DNA of 64,000 nt. Source: Zhihengliuella salsuginis. GTDB lineage: Bacteria; Actinomycetota; Actinomycetes; Actinomycetales; Micrococcaceae. This document shows positions 26,689 to 35,765 of this stretch, one piece after another. Both the position numbers and the translations under genes were made by a program. The notes below the pieces were generated by a model. That model did not search any database. It was not told where the DNA came from and saw only the letters and a list, made by a program, of their open reading frames with translations. The stretch spans positions 62,001 through 126,000 of the forward strand of contig NZ_BMXK01000001.1 in the NCBI RefSeq assembly GCF_014651715.1. The letters are read 5' to 3'. The first letter of the stretch is position 1. The number at the start of each line of letters is the position of its first letter.

Positions 26689-27141
26689 AATTCCTCCCCA
26701 ATATAGTGATTACGCATCTGTTGTATTCCTATCGAAGCCGTTTGGCTACCTCTGTGGCGCTCGACGATAGAGAACCAGTGGGCGGGCGTGACGCACCTTG
26801 CCGGGGGCGAGCTGGGTTCTTGTGGTCAAGGGCCCTGCGATGGCTGTCTTGTTTATGACTAGGGAACCATGGCGCTCTTGGCTGGATCGCAAGTGCCACA
26901 AACTAGTGAAATCGGCAAGACTCCGACAGCCGTGGACGCTCCGCGGTACGTCCTCCAAGAATTTGACTTGCTTGATTAAAGCGAGGATATGGCCGTATTT
27001 GTTTAAATCGAGATAGGAGGCCTCCTATCAGTAGATGCGGTGGACGAAATGATGAGCATACCGATGCGCTGGTCTGCCGTTTGTCGCTGAACTTTGAACT
27101 AGGAGCCGAACGTAGCCCTCGTCTGGCAGTATGCTGCCACC
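26689..27141. other. A/T-richer intergenic region
   Basis: 453 bases between the divergent lipoprotein and AlbA_2 genes. Besides promoters it holds a possible 36-aa ORF at 26869-26979 (starts MALLAGSQV, ends VLQEFDLLD) with a passable site AGGGAA, which could be the start of a broken gene, and a perfect 18-bp palindrome at 27012-27029. Nothing else is recognised. Confidence 0.5.
27012..27029. promoter_or_regulatory. Perfect 18-bp palindrome upstream of the AlbA_2 gene
   Basis: GATAGGAGGCCTCCTATC reads the same on both strands. It lies 113 bases before the AlbA_2 gene, in A/T-rich surroundings that make a chance palindrome of this length unlikely. Possible operator, or a recognition site for the AlbA_2 protein itself. 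No terminator-like U-run follows. Confidence 0.45.
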
Positions 27142-28371
27142 ATGAAGTTCACTGCCCTCCACCGCGCACTCGGGCTGCCCCCTCAATTGCTCACGCTCGA
27201 GATTCTCCAGCAGGCCATGGAGGCTGGGGTGGCAGAGTCCGACGACTTGGACTGGAAATCGCAGCTGCCGGATCGAAAGAATCTCGCCCAGAGCGACGTG
27301 CCTAAGGACGTCGCAGCGATGGCCAACAGCGGCGGGGGGATTATCGTCTATGGAGTAGAGGAGCAGCAGAAGGCCGCCACGGGCCTAAAAGATACCGGCG
27401 AGCTCGACGAGGGCCACGAGCGCGCTCTCCGAAGTGTCGCCGTCACCGCGATATCTCCGCCCGTCTTCGGCCTTAAGATCCAGCGGCTCGGCACCCCCAC
27501 TCAAGTCGTCGTCCTTGAGGTGCCAGCCAGCATCGACGGCCCCCACCTCATCTACCGCGGCGAATACTTCGGGGCTCCCGTCCGCAATGACGCCGACACC
27601 GTCTGGATGAAAGAACGTCAACTAGAAGCCATGTATAGGGCACGCTTCGACGAGCGCCGAAACGCCACAGAAGACCTTGACAACCTCTACGCCGAGCAGG
27701 CTCTGAGTCACGATATTGAAAGCCGAGCCTGGCTCATCGCCGTCGCACAACCCCGTCTTCCGGGACACTCCATCCGCCTGACTCGCGGTAAAGCCCAGAG
27801 CATAAGTCAACGTGCTGAAAAACTCGCGACGAACCACTTCACCCTTGACGGGCTGCGACCCTTCACCGAGTTGGGTATGAATCCACGCCGTGGTCTCCGT
27901 CGATGGAACACAAACAATCTGGGCACGGTCAGCGCCAATAGTGAAGCTTGGATTGCCATCCACGACAACGGGTCCGCTACTCTCGCGGTCGCTGTTGGCG
28001 GTCGCCGGAACCGCGATGACAGCAATGGTCCAGGCCAAGTTGAAGGGCATACGATCGAATACGCCCTCGCCGACTTCGGCGGACTTCTCCGCGCTTTGCA
28101 AGAGGCTTTCAGCCATGATGAGTACGGGGTTCGCATCGGCATAGAATGGGGAGGAGGGCCACTGTGCTTCCTCCTCGCGGACGGATTTGGCAACACTCGC
28201 CCAAACAATGGCCCCTCCATCCGTCGGTACGCCCCAGTGCGGTCGACACTCACGACTGGCGCAACATTGGACGAGTACCATCGCCAGATCTTCGCATTGA
28301 CCGAGGACTGCCTGAATCAGGGAGGCATCACCGAGCTCCAAGTTCTAATCGAACCCACTCCTGATGACTAA
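27142..28371 (+). CDS. Schlafen-type AlbA_2 domain protein
   Basis: Protein of 409 aa. Residues about 30-165 form an AlbA_2 (Schlafen-like) domain: the entry ESDDLDWKSQLPDR, KDVAAMANSGGGIIVYGVEE, and the later VVVLEVPASIDGPHLIY. The C-terminal 240 residues match nothing I know. AlbA_2 domains are nucleic-acid-binding or cleaving modules often found in defence and regulatory proteins. ATG 27142 is preceded by a weak site. Codon use differs from the core genome and the gene sits in an acquired segment, which makes a defence role possible but unproven. Confidence 0.8.
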   Translation: MKFTALHRALGLPPQLLTLEILQQAMEAGVAESDDLDWKSQLPDRKNLAQSDVPKDVAAMANSGGGIIVYGVEEQQKAATGLKDTGELDEGHERALRSVAVTAISPPVFGLKIQRLGTPTQVVVLEVPASIDGPHLIYRGEYFGAPVRNDADTVWMKERQLEAMYRARFDERRNATEDLDNLYAEQALSHDIESRAWLIAVAQPRLPGHSIRLTRGKAQSISQRAEKLATNHFTLDGLRPFTELGMNPRRGLRRWNTNNLGTVSANSEAWIAIHDNGSATLAVAVGGRRNRDDSNGPGQVEGHTIEYALADFGGLLRALQEAFSHDEYGVRIGIEWGGGPLCFLLADGFGNTRPNNGPSIRRYAPVRSTLTTGATLDEYHRQIFALTEDCLNQGGITELQVLIEPTPDD

Positions 28372-28527
28372 GTCCCGAACGACTTCAAGAGGGGCACATC
28401 CCGTTGCCAGATACTGCCTAGAATGCTCCGGCAAAACCCATTTGTACCGCAGCATCGCTCAAACAGAACATGGGGCAATCTTCAATTCGGTCAGCTTGAA
28501 CCCCGTCGAAGAAGATTCAACCGGGAA

Positions 28528-29568
28528 TTACAACCATTTGTTGTGCCGGAAGACGGCCCAGAGGGTCACCCCGACGCCGAGCATGAGCCCGAGCGCCCCG
28601 TAGTAGCCGAACGGCCAGTCCAGTTCCGGCATGTTCTCGAAGTTCATCCCGTAGACGGCGCCGACCAGGCTGGGCGCGAAGATGATCGCCGCCCACGCCG
28701 AGATCTTCTTCATCTGTTCGTTCTGCTCGACTCCCGCCTGCGCGGCGGCCTGGGAGCTGAGCGTCGACGACAGCGACAGCGCGTTGGCCAGCAGGCTGCG
28801 CATCCCGGAGATCCGCTCGTTCAGGTGGACCACGTGGTCCTGCACGTCGGCGAGGTAGCGGTCCAGTTCGGTCGCCTCCGGCTCGTCCACCTCCGCGTCT
28901 TCCGGCGACGGGCCCCAGGCCGAGGCTCCCGTGGTGAGCCGGTTGCGCAGGGTCGTCATGACGCGTTCGAGCGGTGCCACGGCCTTCTGGAATTCGGTGA
29001 CTTCGCGGAACAGCTCGTAGATGCGGCGCGAGACCCCGTAGTTCCCGGAGAACAGGTCCGCCTCGATCTCCTCCACGTCGACCTCGAGTCCGTCGGCGAC
29101 GGGCTCGTACTCGTCGACGACCTGGTCGATGATGGCGTACTGGATCGCCACCGTTCCCATTGCCAGCAGGTCGGGGGAGCTCTCCATGCGGTGGCGCACG
29201 TTGGCCAGATCGGGGACCTCCGCCTGCCGCGCCGTGATCACGAAGTTCGGACCCGTGTAGACGTGCAATTCGCCGAACTCGATGGTCTCGACATCGTCCA
29301 GGTAGCGGGCGGGACGCAGCACCAGCAGGGTGTGGTCCCCGTAGGAGTCCATCTTCGCCCGCTGGTGCGATTCGAGGGTGTCCTCGACGGCGAGCGGGTG
29401 CAGCCCGAACTCCTCGGCGGCCGTGTTGATCTCCTCGATCGTGGGCCGGTACAGCCCGAGCCAGCACGTGCCGCCGCCGGAGCGCAGCTGCTCCAGCGTG
29501 GACTCGAAGTCGGGCGGCGTCTGCGTGCGCTGCCCGTGGACGTAGATGGCGCTGTCGACGATCGGCAT
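28528..29568 (-). CDS. corA: CorA-family magnesium/cobalt transporter
   Basis: Divalent-cation channel of 346 aa. A large cytoplasmic N-terminal domain (about 1-280) is followed by two membrane helices near the C-terminus; the first ends in the signature GMN (AVYGMNFENMPEL), and the short tail after the second helix is basic. All features needed for a pentameric CorA channel are present. The start ATG 29568 gives the natural N-terminus. It marks the return to core-like base composition after the acquired segment. Confidence 0.92.
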   Translation of the reverse strand: MPIVDSAIYVHGQRTQTPPDFESTLEQLRSGGGTCWLGLYRPTIEEINTAAEEFGLHPLAVEDTLESHQRAKMDSYGDHTLLVLRPARYLDDVETIEFGELHVYTGPNFVITARQAEVPDLANVRHRMESSPDLLAMGTVAIQYAIIDQVVDEYEPVADGLEVDVEEIEADLFSGNYGVSRRIYELFREVTEFQKAVAPLERVMTTLRNRLTTGASAWGPSPEDAEVDEPEATELDRYLADVQDHVVHLNERISGMRSLLANALSLSSTLSSQAAAQAGVEQNEQMKKISAWAAIIFAPSLVGAVYGMNFENMPELDWPFGYYGALGLMLGVGVTLWAVFRHNKWL

Positions 29569-29627
29569 GGTCCCAGACTAGGCCCGCCGCCGGCTGCGGA
29601 CCATGAGCGGGCCCGGGCGCCCCCGCG

Positions 29628-30797
29628 CTACGCCTCGAACCGCCGGATCCACTCGGCCGGCGCGTCGAAGACCGGCTGAATGGCCCGCAGCGCCGCGCCC
29701 GCGAGCGAGGGGCGGGCCGCCGCCGTCGTCGTCTCGATGCGCACCCCGCCCGCCTCGACCGCGAGCGCGTGCCGGTCCAGCTGGGCGTTGACCAGCGGGG
29801 CGATGTCGGCCGCGAGGTGCCGGAAGTAGCCGCCGAGGACCACGGTGGGCAGGTCCACGATGTTCAGGACCTGCGACAGCGCGAGCCCCAGCGACGAGCC
29901 GATCCGCTCGATCGCGGCCTCCCGCGCGTCCCCCTCCAGTGACGTGAAGAACTCGGAGATGTAGCCGCTGCCCGTCTGCATCGACTGCTGCGCGATCGCC
30001 CAGTAGCTCGCGTACGCCTCCAGGCAGCCGCGCCGCCCGCACCGGCACTCGGGGCCACGCGGGTCCAGGCACAGGTGCCCGATCTCGCCGCCCCAGCCGT
30101 TGGCGCCGCGCTGGATGTCGCCGTCGACGACCACCGCCCCGCCGATGCCGCTCTCCCCGTACACGAGCACGAATCCCTCGCCGCGCCGGTTCACGATCTC
30201 CGTCTCGGCGACCAGCCGCGCGTCGTTCTCCACGCTCACGTCCAGGTCCTCGAGCCCGGGCGCGGTCTCGAGCAGCTCGGCGAGCGGCGCGTCCTCCCAG
30301 CCGAGGTTCGGCGCCGACTGCACCCGGCGCCCGTCCGGGCTCAGACGTCCGGGGACCGACACGCAGATCCCGCTGGTGCGGGTGTGGGGGTTGGCCGCCA
30401 GCAGCTCGGCGGCGAGGTCGGCGATCAGCACGACGGCGTCGCGCGGCGTGGGTGCCCGCGTCACGGGGGTCTCGGCCACGGCGACGACCTGCCGGCGCAT
30501 GTCGATCATGTTCACCGCCACGTGGTCGGCGCTGACCGAGGCGCCGAGTCCGACGACGGCCGCCTGCGCGATCGAGACGGGTACGGAGGGGCGGCCGCCG
30601 GCGGCGCCTACGGCGCGGGTGGGGGCGTGCTCGATCAGGAACCCGGCGGCGAGCAGCTCGTCGACGAGCCGGGAGACGGTCGGCTTGGTCAGTCCGGTGG
30701 CCTGCGCCAGGGTGGCGCGGGAGAGCGGGGCGTCGGAGGAGGCGAGCGTGTTCAGCACGGTGCCCAGGTTGTGCTCCCGCACGTTCGTCAGCTGCAT
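29628..30797 (-). CDS. xylR: ROK family repressor, probable XylR
   Basis: Regulator of 389 aa: an N-terminal winged helix (LSRATLAQATGLTKPTVSRLV) and a ROK sugar-binding domain with the zinc motif GHLCLDPRGPECRCGRRGCLEAYAS shortened here as CRCGRRGCLE. It is divergent from xylA, the classic arrangement of XylR, and should release its operator when xylose is present. ATG 30797 is chosen because GAGGAG lies nine bases before it; GTG 30803 is too close to that site. Confidence 0.9.
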   Translation of the reverse strand: MQLTNVREHNLGTVLNTLASSDAPLSRATLAQATGLTKPTVSRLVDELLAAGFLIEHAPTRAVGAAGGRPSVPVSIAQAAVVGLGASVSADHVAVNMIDMRRQVVAVAETPVTRAPTPRDAVVLIADLAAELLAANPHTRTSGICVSVPGRLSPDGRRVQSAPNLGWEDAPLAELLETAPGLEDLDVSVENDARLVAETEIVNRRGEGFVLVYGESGIGGAVVVDGDIQRGANGWGGEIGHLCLDPRGPECRCGRRGCLEAYASYWAIAQQSMQTGSGYISEFFTSLEGDAREAAIERIGSSLGLALSQVLNIVDLPTVVLGGYFRHLAADIAPLVNAQLDRHALAVEAGGVRIETTTAAARPSLAGAALRAIQPVFDAPAEWIRRFEA

Positions 30798-30889
30798 GGC
30801 CACCCTCTCCTCGATCGCGGTCTCCCGCCCGGCCGGCGCCCGCTGTCTCTACAAGGGTATTGCGTCGGGAGCCTTCAACGAGCATACTA

Positions 30890-30906
30890 AGTAATTATTC
30901 ATAACT
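30890..30906. promoter_or_regulatory. Candidate XylR operator
   Basis: In the 135-base gap between xylR and xylA, the A/T-rich stretch AGTAATTATTCATAACT forms an imperfect palindrome (11 of 17 positions). It lies 26 bases before the xylA start, overlapping where its promoter should be. No other dyad is visible in the gap. Assignment rests on position. Confidence 0.5.
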
Positions 30907-30932
30907 AATCGTTTTCACGGAAGGACCCCCGA

Positions 30933-32123
30933 ATGATCACGCCTCGTCCCGAACACAAGTTCAGCTTCGGCCTCTGGACCACGGGCTGGGAGGCCCGCGA
31001 CCAGTTCGGCCTCGCGACCCGCCCGGCGATCGACCCGGTCGACTCCCTGCACAAGCTCAAGGAGCTCGGCGCCTGGGGCTTCACCTTCCACGACAACGAC
31101 GTGGTTCCGTTCGGCGCCTCGGCCTCCGAGCGCGACGCCATCCTGTCCCGACTGAAGGGCGCGATCGACGAGACCGGCCTCGTCGTCGAGATGGTCACCA
31201 CCGACACGTTCGCCCACCCGGTCTTCAAGGACGGCGCGTTCACCTCCAACGACCGCGGCGTGCGCCGCTTCGGCCTGCGCAAGGTCCTCGAGAACGTCGA
31301 CCTGGCCGCGGAGCTCGGCGCGAAGACGTTCGTCATGTGGGGCGGCCGCGAGGGCAGCGAGTACGACTCGTCGAAGGACCTGCTGGTCGCCCACGAGCGC
31401 TACGCCGAGGGCATCGACACCGTCGCCGGCTACATCAAGTCCAAGGGCTACGACCTGCGCATCGGCCTCGAGCCGAAGCCGAACGAGCCGCGCGGCAACA
31501 TCTTCCTGCCGAGCATCGGCCACGCCCTCGCGTTCATCGCCGAGCTGGAGAACGGCGACATCGTCGGCGTGAACCCGGAGACCGGCCACGAGCAGATGGC
31601 CACCCTGAACTACAACCACGGCCTCGCCCAGGCCCTGTGGGCGGACAAGCTCTTCCACATCGACCTCAACGGCCAGCACGGCCCCATGTACGACCAGGAC
31701 CTGGTCTTCGGCCACGGCGACCTGATCAGCGCGTTCTTCACGGTGGACCTGCTGGAGAACGGCTTCCCGTCCAAGCCGGGCGCCTACACCGGCGCCCGCC
31801 ACTTCGACTACAAGCCCTCCCGCACGGAGTACACGGCGGGCCAGTGGGACGCCGCCGCGGCGAACATGGAGATGTACCTGATGCTCGCCGAGCGCGCGAA
31901 GTCCTTCCGCGCCGACCCGGAGGTCCAGGAGGCGCTCGAGGCCGCCGGCGTCAACGAGCTGGCGCAGCCGACCATCGCCGCGGGCGAGTCGCTGGCGGAC
32001 CTGCTCGCCGACCGCTCCTCCTACGAGGAGTTCGACGCCGACGCCGCGGGCGAGCGGAACTACGGCTTCGTCCGCCTGCACCAGCTGGCCATGCGCCACC
32101 TGATCGGCTTCGGCGGCAAGTAG
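30933..32123 (+). CDS. xylA: Xylose isomerase
   Basis: Converts D-xylose to D-xylulose. 396 aa, the class I length of actinobacteria. The catalytic His is in [12 protein letters not shown], the metal and substrate residues in [17 protein letters not shown] and [23 protein letters not shown] 30933 follows GGAAGGA. First gene of a xylAB operon, divergent from the ROK repressor and probably repressed by it through the A/T-rich dyad just upstream. Confidence 0.97.
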   Translation: MITPRPEHKFSFGLWTTGWEARDQFGLATRPAIDPVDSLHKLKELGAWGFTFHDNDVVPFGASASERDAILSRLKGAIDETGLVVEMVTTDTFAHPVFKDGAFTSNDRGVRRFGLRKVLENVDLAAELGAKTFVMWGGREGSEYDSSKDLLVAHERYAEGIDTVAGYIKSKGYDLRIGLEPKPNEPRGNIFLPSIGHALAFIAELENGDIVGVNPETGHEQMATLNYNHGLAQALWADKLFHIDLNGQHGPMYDQDLVFGHGDLISAFFTVDLLENGFPSKPGAYTGARHFDYKPSRTEYTAGQWDAAAANMEMYLMLAERAKSFRADPEVQEALEAAGVNELAQPTIAAGESLADLLADRSSYEEFDADAAGERNYGFVRLHQLAMRHLIGFGGK

Positions 32124-32165
32124 GCTGCCCTTGACCCGCCGACTCCCAGAACCGAGGATTCAACC

Positions 32166-33548
32166 ATGAGCCGCACCCTTGTCGCCGGAATCGATTCGTC
32201 CACCCAGTCCACCAAGGTGCTCCTGGTCGACGCCGACACCGGCGAGGTCGTCGACGAGGGCCGCGCCAAGCACCCCGACGGCACGGAGGTCGACCCGCGG
32301 GCGTGGCTGGACGCGCTCGAGTCCGCCGGCGCCGGCCTGCTGGAGGAGGCCGCCGCGGTCGCCGTCGGCGGCCAGCAGCACGGGCTCGTCGCCCTGGACG
32401 AGAACGACGACGTCGTCCGGGACGCGCTGCTGTGGAACGATACCCGCTCGGCGTCCTCGGCCGAGGCGCTCATCGAGGAGATCGGCGGGCCCGAGGCGTG
32501 CGCGCAGGCGACCGGATCGCTGCTGGTCCCCTCGATCACGTCGACCAAGCTGCGCTGGGTGCGAGACAACGAGCCCGAGAACGCTGCGCGGATCAAGCGC
32601 GTGCTGCTGCCGCACGACTACCTGACCTGGCACCTGCGGTCCGACCGCACGCGCTTCACGACCGACCGCGGCGACGCCTCCGGCACCGGCTACTACTCGA
32701 CCGTGGACGACGCGTGGGACCCGGCGCTCGCCGAGGCCGCGCTCGGGCACGCGTTCGAGCTGCCGGAGGTCGCCGCGCCGGACGCCGTCGTGGGGGAGAC
32801 CGCGTGGGGCGCGAAGATCGCGCCCGGCACCGGCGACAACATGGCCGCCGCGCTCGGTCTGAATCTGAAGCCGGGCGACGTCTCCCTCTCGATCGGCACG
32901 TCCGGCGTGGCCGCCATGGTCTCGCCGACCCCGACGACGGATGCCAGCGGTCTGGTCGCCGGGTTCGCGGACGCGACGGGCCGCTACCTGCCACTGGCCT
33001 GCACGCTCAACGCCGCCCGCGTCCTCGACTTCGGCGCGCGCATGCTCGGCGTCGACCACGACCGCCTGGCGCAGCTCGCGCTCGAGTCGGTGCCGGGGGC
33101 GAACGGCGTCACCCTGCTGCCGTATCTCGACGGCGAGCGGACCCCGAACCGTCCGGACGCCACCGGCACGCTGACCGGCTTCACGAGTTCGACGTCGCAG
33201 GCCGACATCGCCCGGGCCTGCGTCGAGGGGCTGCTGTGCTCGCTGGCCGACGCCGTCGCGAACCTCGAGGAGTCGACCGGGACCAGCGCGGAGCGGATCT
33301 TCCTCATCGGCGGCGGCGCGAAGTCCGCCGCGGTGCGCGAACTGGCGCCGGCGATCCTCGGGCGCGACGTCGTCGTGCCGCCGGAGCGCGAGTACGTGGC
33401 GCTCGGCGCCGCCCGCCAGGCCGCCTGGGCGCTGACGGGCCGGCGGCCCGAGTGGGAGATCGCGGGTGCGAAGGTCTACTCGGCGGAGGCGACCCCGGCC
33501 GTGCTGGAGCAGTACCGCGCGCTGCGGGACAACACGGCCGGCTGGTAG
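32166..33548 (+). CDS. xylB: Xylulokinase
   Basis: Phosphorylates D-xylulose to D-xylulose-5-phosphate. FGGY kinase of 460 aa. The N-terminal ATP-binding loop DSSTQSTKVLLVD, the substrate motif GGQQHGLV, SIGTSGVAAM and the late adenine-binding GGGAKSAAVRELAPAILGR are all in place. It follows xylA by 42 bases and completes the xylose route into the pentose phosphate pathway. Confidence 0.95.
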   Translation: MSRTLVAGIDSSTQSTKVLLVDADTGEVVDEGRAKHPDGTEVDPRAWLDALESAGAGLLEEAAAVAVGGQQHGLVALDENDDVVRDALLWNDTRSASSAEALIEEIGGPEACAQATGSLLVPSITSTKLRWVRDNEPENAARIKRVLLPHDYLTWHLRSDRTRFTTDRGDASGTGYYSTVDDAWDPALAEAALGHAFELPEVAAPDAVVGETAWGAKIAPGTGDNMAAALGLNLKPGDVSLSIGTSGVAAMVSPTPTTDASGLVAGFADATGRYLPLACTLNAARVLDFGARMLGVDHDRLAQLALESVPGANGVTLLPYLDGERTPNRPDATGTLTGFTSSTSQADIARACVEGLLCSLADAVANLEESTGTSAERIFLIGGGAKSAAVRELAPAILGRDVVVPPEREYVALGAARQAAWALTGRRPEWEIAGAKVYSAEATPAVLEQYRALRDNTAGW

Positions 33549-33590
33549 GCCGCTTCGGCCGGCTCCGGAATCACGGCTCAGGCCCGGATC

Positions 33591-34874
33591 TCATGGATAG
33601 TTCCTGTCAAGCAGGGTCAGGGTCGAACCGCAGAGGTTTCTGATGGGGCCGCGAAGCCGTTCTGGGAGCAGGCTGCCGCTGGCTGCTTCAGCCTCTTCCC
33701 GCAGGACTTCGTCCAGCGCGTCGGGAATGAGAAGGGCCAGAGCCCGGACTGTTCCGACGATCCAGTCTTCGTCTATGCCGGAGTCGGCGGCGAATTTGGT
33801 CCAATGTTTGCGCGCCACCCGCCCGAATCTTCGCTCGCCACCGATGGCCATGGCGGATTTTCGCAGGCCGTCCTTCTTGCTCGGTATGCCGTCTTCAAGA
33901 TATTCGTAGGGCAGCCCGGAGGCGATGTCGTAGAAGGGTGCCAAGGCGACCAGGCCGGGCGCAAGAATGATTGAGTAGTTCTTGGCATGCGCATCTGGTG
34001 CCCCCAGCAGGTAATTGCCGATCAGCCCTTCTGCGAACCGGTGGACTTCGGTCTCAGGAGCCCCTGACTCCCGGAGGGTTCGAACGATTTTCAGCGCAGA
34101 CGGCCCCTTGGCGGATTCGTACTTGTATCTCGGGAGGGTCGACGTTGCTTGGCAGAGATCTTCTTGATGGATGCGAATCACGCGTCCGTTGTCGATGAGT
34201 CGGTCGTAGCGTTCGACGACGATGGCGGGAGAATCATCGAACTCCACGTATTCGCTCTGTGCGACGGGGAGCCCGGCCTTGCCGAGTGTTTTCAGGGACA
34301 GGTGCTCGTTGAGGGCCTGGTCCCTGAAGTCGTTGATACCGGGTTTGAGGATGTGCGTTGTGGGCTCGGCTCCAATGGCCTCGTGCCAGCCGTCCGCCCA
34401 TCTGAGCGCGAATTTCGACTGGGCACCTGCCAGGGACCAGCGCTCTTTGTCAACGATCCATGATCCCTTGGGGTCGGAAGCAAGCGATCGCAGCCTGCGG
34501 CCGATGTCTCTCTCGGTGCACGGTATGAGGTCTCCCGTCTCAGCGAGTGCCATGTCAAGCTCGGATGGCCGTACGAATTGGACGGCTCCCGCGCATTCCA
34601 GTCCGATGTGCTCGAGCAGTGCAAAGGGGTTGGCCGGAGAGATGTCGAATGCTTGGGCAAGGGCTTGGCGCACGCCTTCTCCCTCTGGAAGCAGGCCCTC
34701 GATGAATGGGTCTGTTTTCCGCTTGGGATAGGGATCCGCGCGGTAGGGAAGGGCCACGGAAACCTCGTTCACGGGGTCCGCGTCGACCGAATACTGGAAC
34801 GTGCGGTTGCCCTGGGTGCTCTGCTGCAGGACTCCGACGAGCTCTCCGTGGAGCAGAACGAGCAGCTCTTTCAC
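33591..34874 (-). CDS. hipA: HipA-type Ser/Thr kinase toxin
   Basis: Toxin kinase of 427 aa. It has the N-terminal HipA domain (GELVGVLQ...), the gating loop SLAGAQSKFAL, the ATP lysine in THILKPG, the catalytic loop with D294 in GAPDAHAKN, and the metal Asp in FYDIASGLP, so it appears fully active. E. coli HipA phosphorylates glutamyl-tRNA synthetase and stops growth. GTG 34874 overlaps the stop of the antitoxin gene in GTGA. The antitoxin precedes the toxin, the usual order. Confidence 0.9.
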   Translation of the reverse strand: MKELLVLLHGELVGVLQQSTQGNRTFQYSVDADPVNEVSVALPYRADPYPKRKTDPFIEGLLPEGEGVRQALAQAFDISPANPFALLEHIGLECAGAVQFVRPSELDMALAETGDLIPCTERDIGRRLRSLASDPKGSWIVDKERWSLAGAQSKFALRWADGWHEAIGAEPTTHILKPGINDFRDQALNEHLSLKTLGKAGLPVAQSEYVEFDDSPAIVVERYDRLIDNGRVIRIHQEDLCQATSTLPRYKYESAKGPSALKIVRTLRESGAPETEVHRFAEGLIGNYLLGAPDAHAKNYSIILAPGLVALAPFYDIASGLPYEYLEDGIPSKKDGLRKSAMAIGGERRFGRVARKHWTKFAADSGIDEDWIVGTVRALALLIPDALDEVLREEAEAASGSLLPERLRGPIRNLCGSTLTLLDRNYP

Positions 34875-35314
34875 GAGCGCTCTTGATCTGTCGTGTCGAG
34901 TGTGCCGGGGGTCCGGGACGATGATGCGCCTGAGCGTCGGAGGGCATCAAGAGCGTCTGCCGACGGGCTGGCGGATCGCCGTAGTGCTTTCAGTGCTTCT
35001 TCCCTTTGGCTGGTCGTCCGGCCCCCGGAGCGGCCAGGTGAAGAGGCTTCGGCATCCTGGGTGCGGTCACCCGAGAGTGATTTCGCCTGGTCGGGGCGCT
35101 CAGTGAGTTCGAATGAGAGGTCGAGTGCGCGCAGCACATCGAGCACCTTTCCAAGCTCGGCCCCTGTTCGTGCCCCTTGTTCAACCCCGATCAACCACTT
35201 GCGGGAGACGCCGGCTCGCGCGGCCAAGGCCGCCTGCGTCACGCCCGCTCTCACCCGAGCGTCGTGCACGGCGGTGCCCAACTGACGCTGCGTGGAGATG
35301 GCCCGCTTTCTCAT
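34871..35314 (-). CDS. hipB: HipB-type XRE antitoxin with extended tail
   Basis: Antitoxin of 147 aa. Residues about 8-70 form an XRE helix-turn-helix (TQAALAARAGVSRKWLIGVEQG) followed by the short strand LSFELTE typical of HipB. Unlike the usual 70-90 aa HipB, it has a 70-residue serine/arginine-rich tail that holds two copies of an ALxALRRSxxS-like unit (near residues 107-130). It neutralises HipA and represses its own operon; two direct repeats upstream are the likely operators. Confidence 0.85.
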   Translation of the reverse strand: MRKRAISTQRQLGTAVHDARVRAGVTQAALAARAGVSRKWLIGVEQGARTGAELGKVLDVLRALDLSFELTERPDQAKSLSGDRTQDAEASSPGRSGGRTTSQREEALKALRRSASPSADALDALRRSGASSSRTPGTLDTTDQERS

Positions 35315-35765
35315 GGTGTGAACATACCATCACATCGGGCGATGAGTACATACCGTCACGTTGGCGAATGTGTCGAATGTGTCACCAACTCAATTGTGAA
35401 GGTTTTGACACAACCTCGTGTGCGGGCGTCCTTTCTATCGGGCGGCGCCAGGTACGCCGTCGTTGGCGGAGTGTGCCCGGCCTCCTGCGTCGCGGCTCAA
35501 GCTGCGAGCTTCTCGAGCCCGTCGGCCACCGGGTCGGGCAGGCGCGTGCTGCCGCTGTGGCGGCGACTTGCCTCTTCGGTGGGGACGTCGACTGGTCCAT
35601 GCACACGGAGGCGCCGCGTCGCGCGGCCAGATGATCCGCTCCTTTCCGGTCTGACGCGCAGGGCTCTCTCGTCCGCTGGTCGGAGGCGCCCAGTCAACCG
35701 GCTGCCCGGCAGCTCCGGGAGCGTTCGCCGTTCGGGGGCATAGCAGTAACTTCCCACCCGCCGCA
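35315..35765. other. Intergenic region with operators and a possible gene remnant
   Basis: 451 bases between hipB and the GntP gene. The left part holds the hipBA promoter region. On the minus strand about 35499-35610 has a frame with strongly coding-like codons ending in DPVADGLEKLAA and a stop, but no start or family; it looks like the tail of a lost gene. The rest appears non-coding. Confidence 0.45.
35322..35383 (-). promoter_or_regulatory. hipBA promoter region with direct repeats
   Basis: The sequence ACATACC, followed by A/GTCAC, occurs at 35322-35328 and again 26 bases away at 35348-35354, close to the hipB start at 35314. Farther upstream a 9-bp unit GAATGTGTC is repeated in tandem (35366-35374 and 35375-35383). 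The first pair is a good candidate for HipB operators; the second may be part of the promoter. Confidence 0.5.

Noticed and set aside
26798-27016. 72-aa frame in the A/T-rich gap
   Set aside because: No ribosome site, and its composition is not protein-like; the shorter 36-aa frame at 26869 is slightly better but still doubtful.
28364-28603. Possible 79-aa ORF following the AlbA_2 gene (starts MTKSRTTSRG)
   Set aside because: It runs into the 3' end of corA, lacks a clear ribosome site and shows no family; the CLEC motif alone is not enough.
33548-33560. Small GGCCG...CGGCC dyad after xylB as a terminator
   Set aside because: The stem is only five base pairs, too weak to call.
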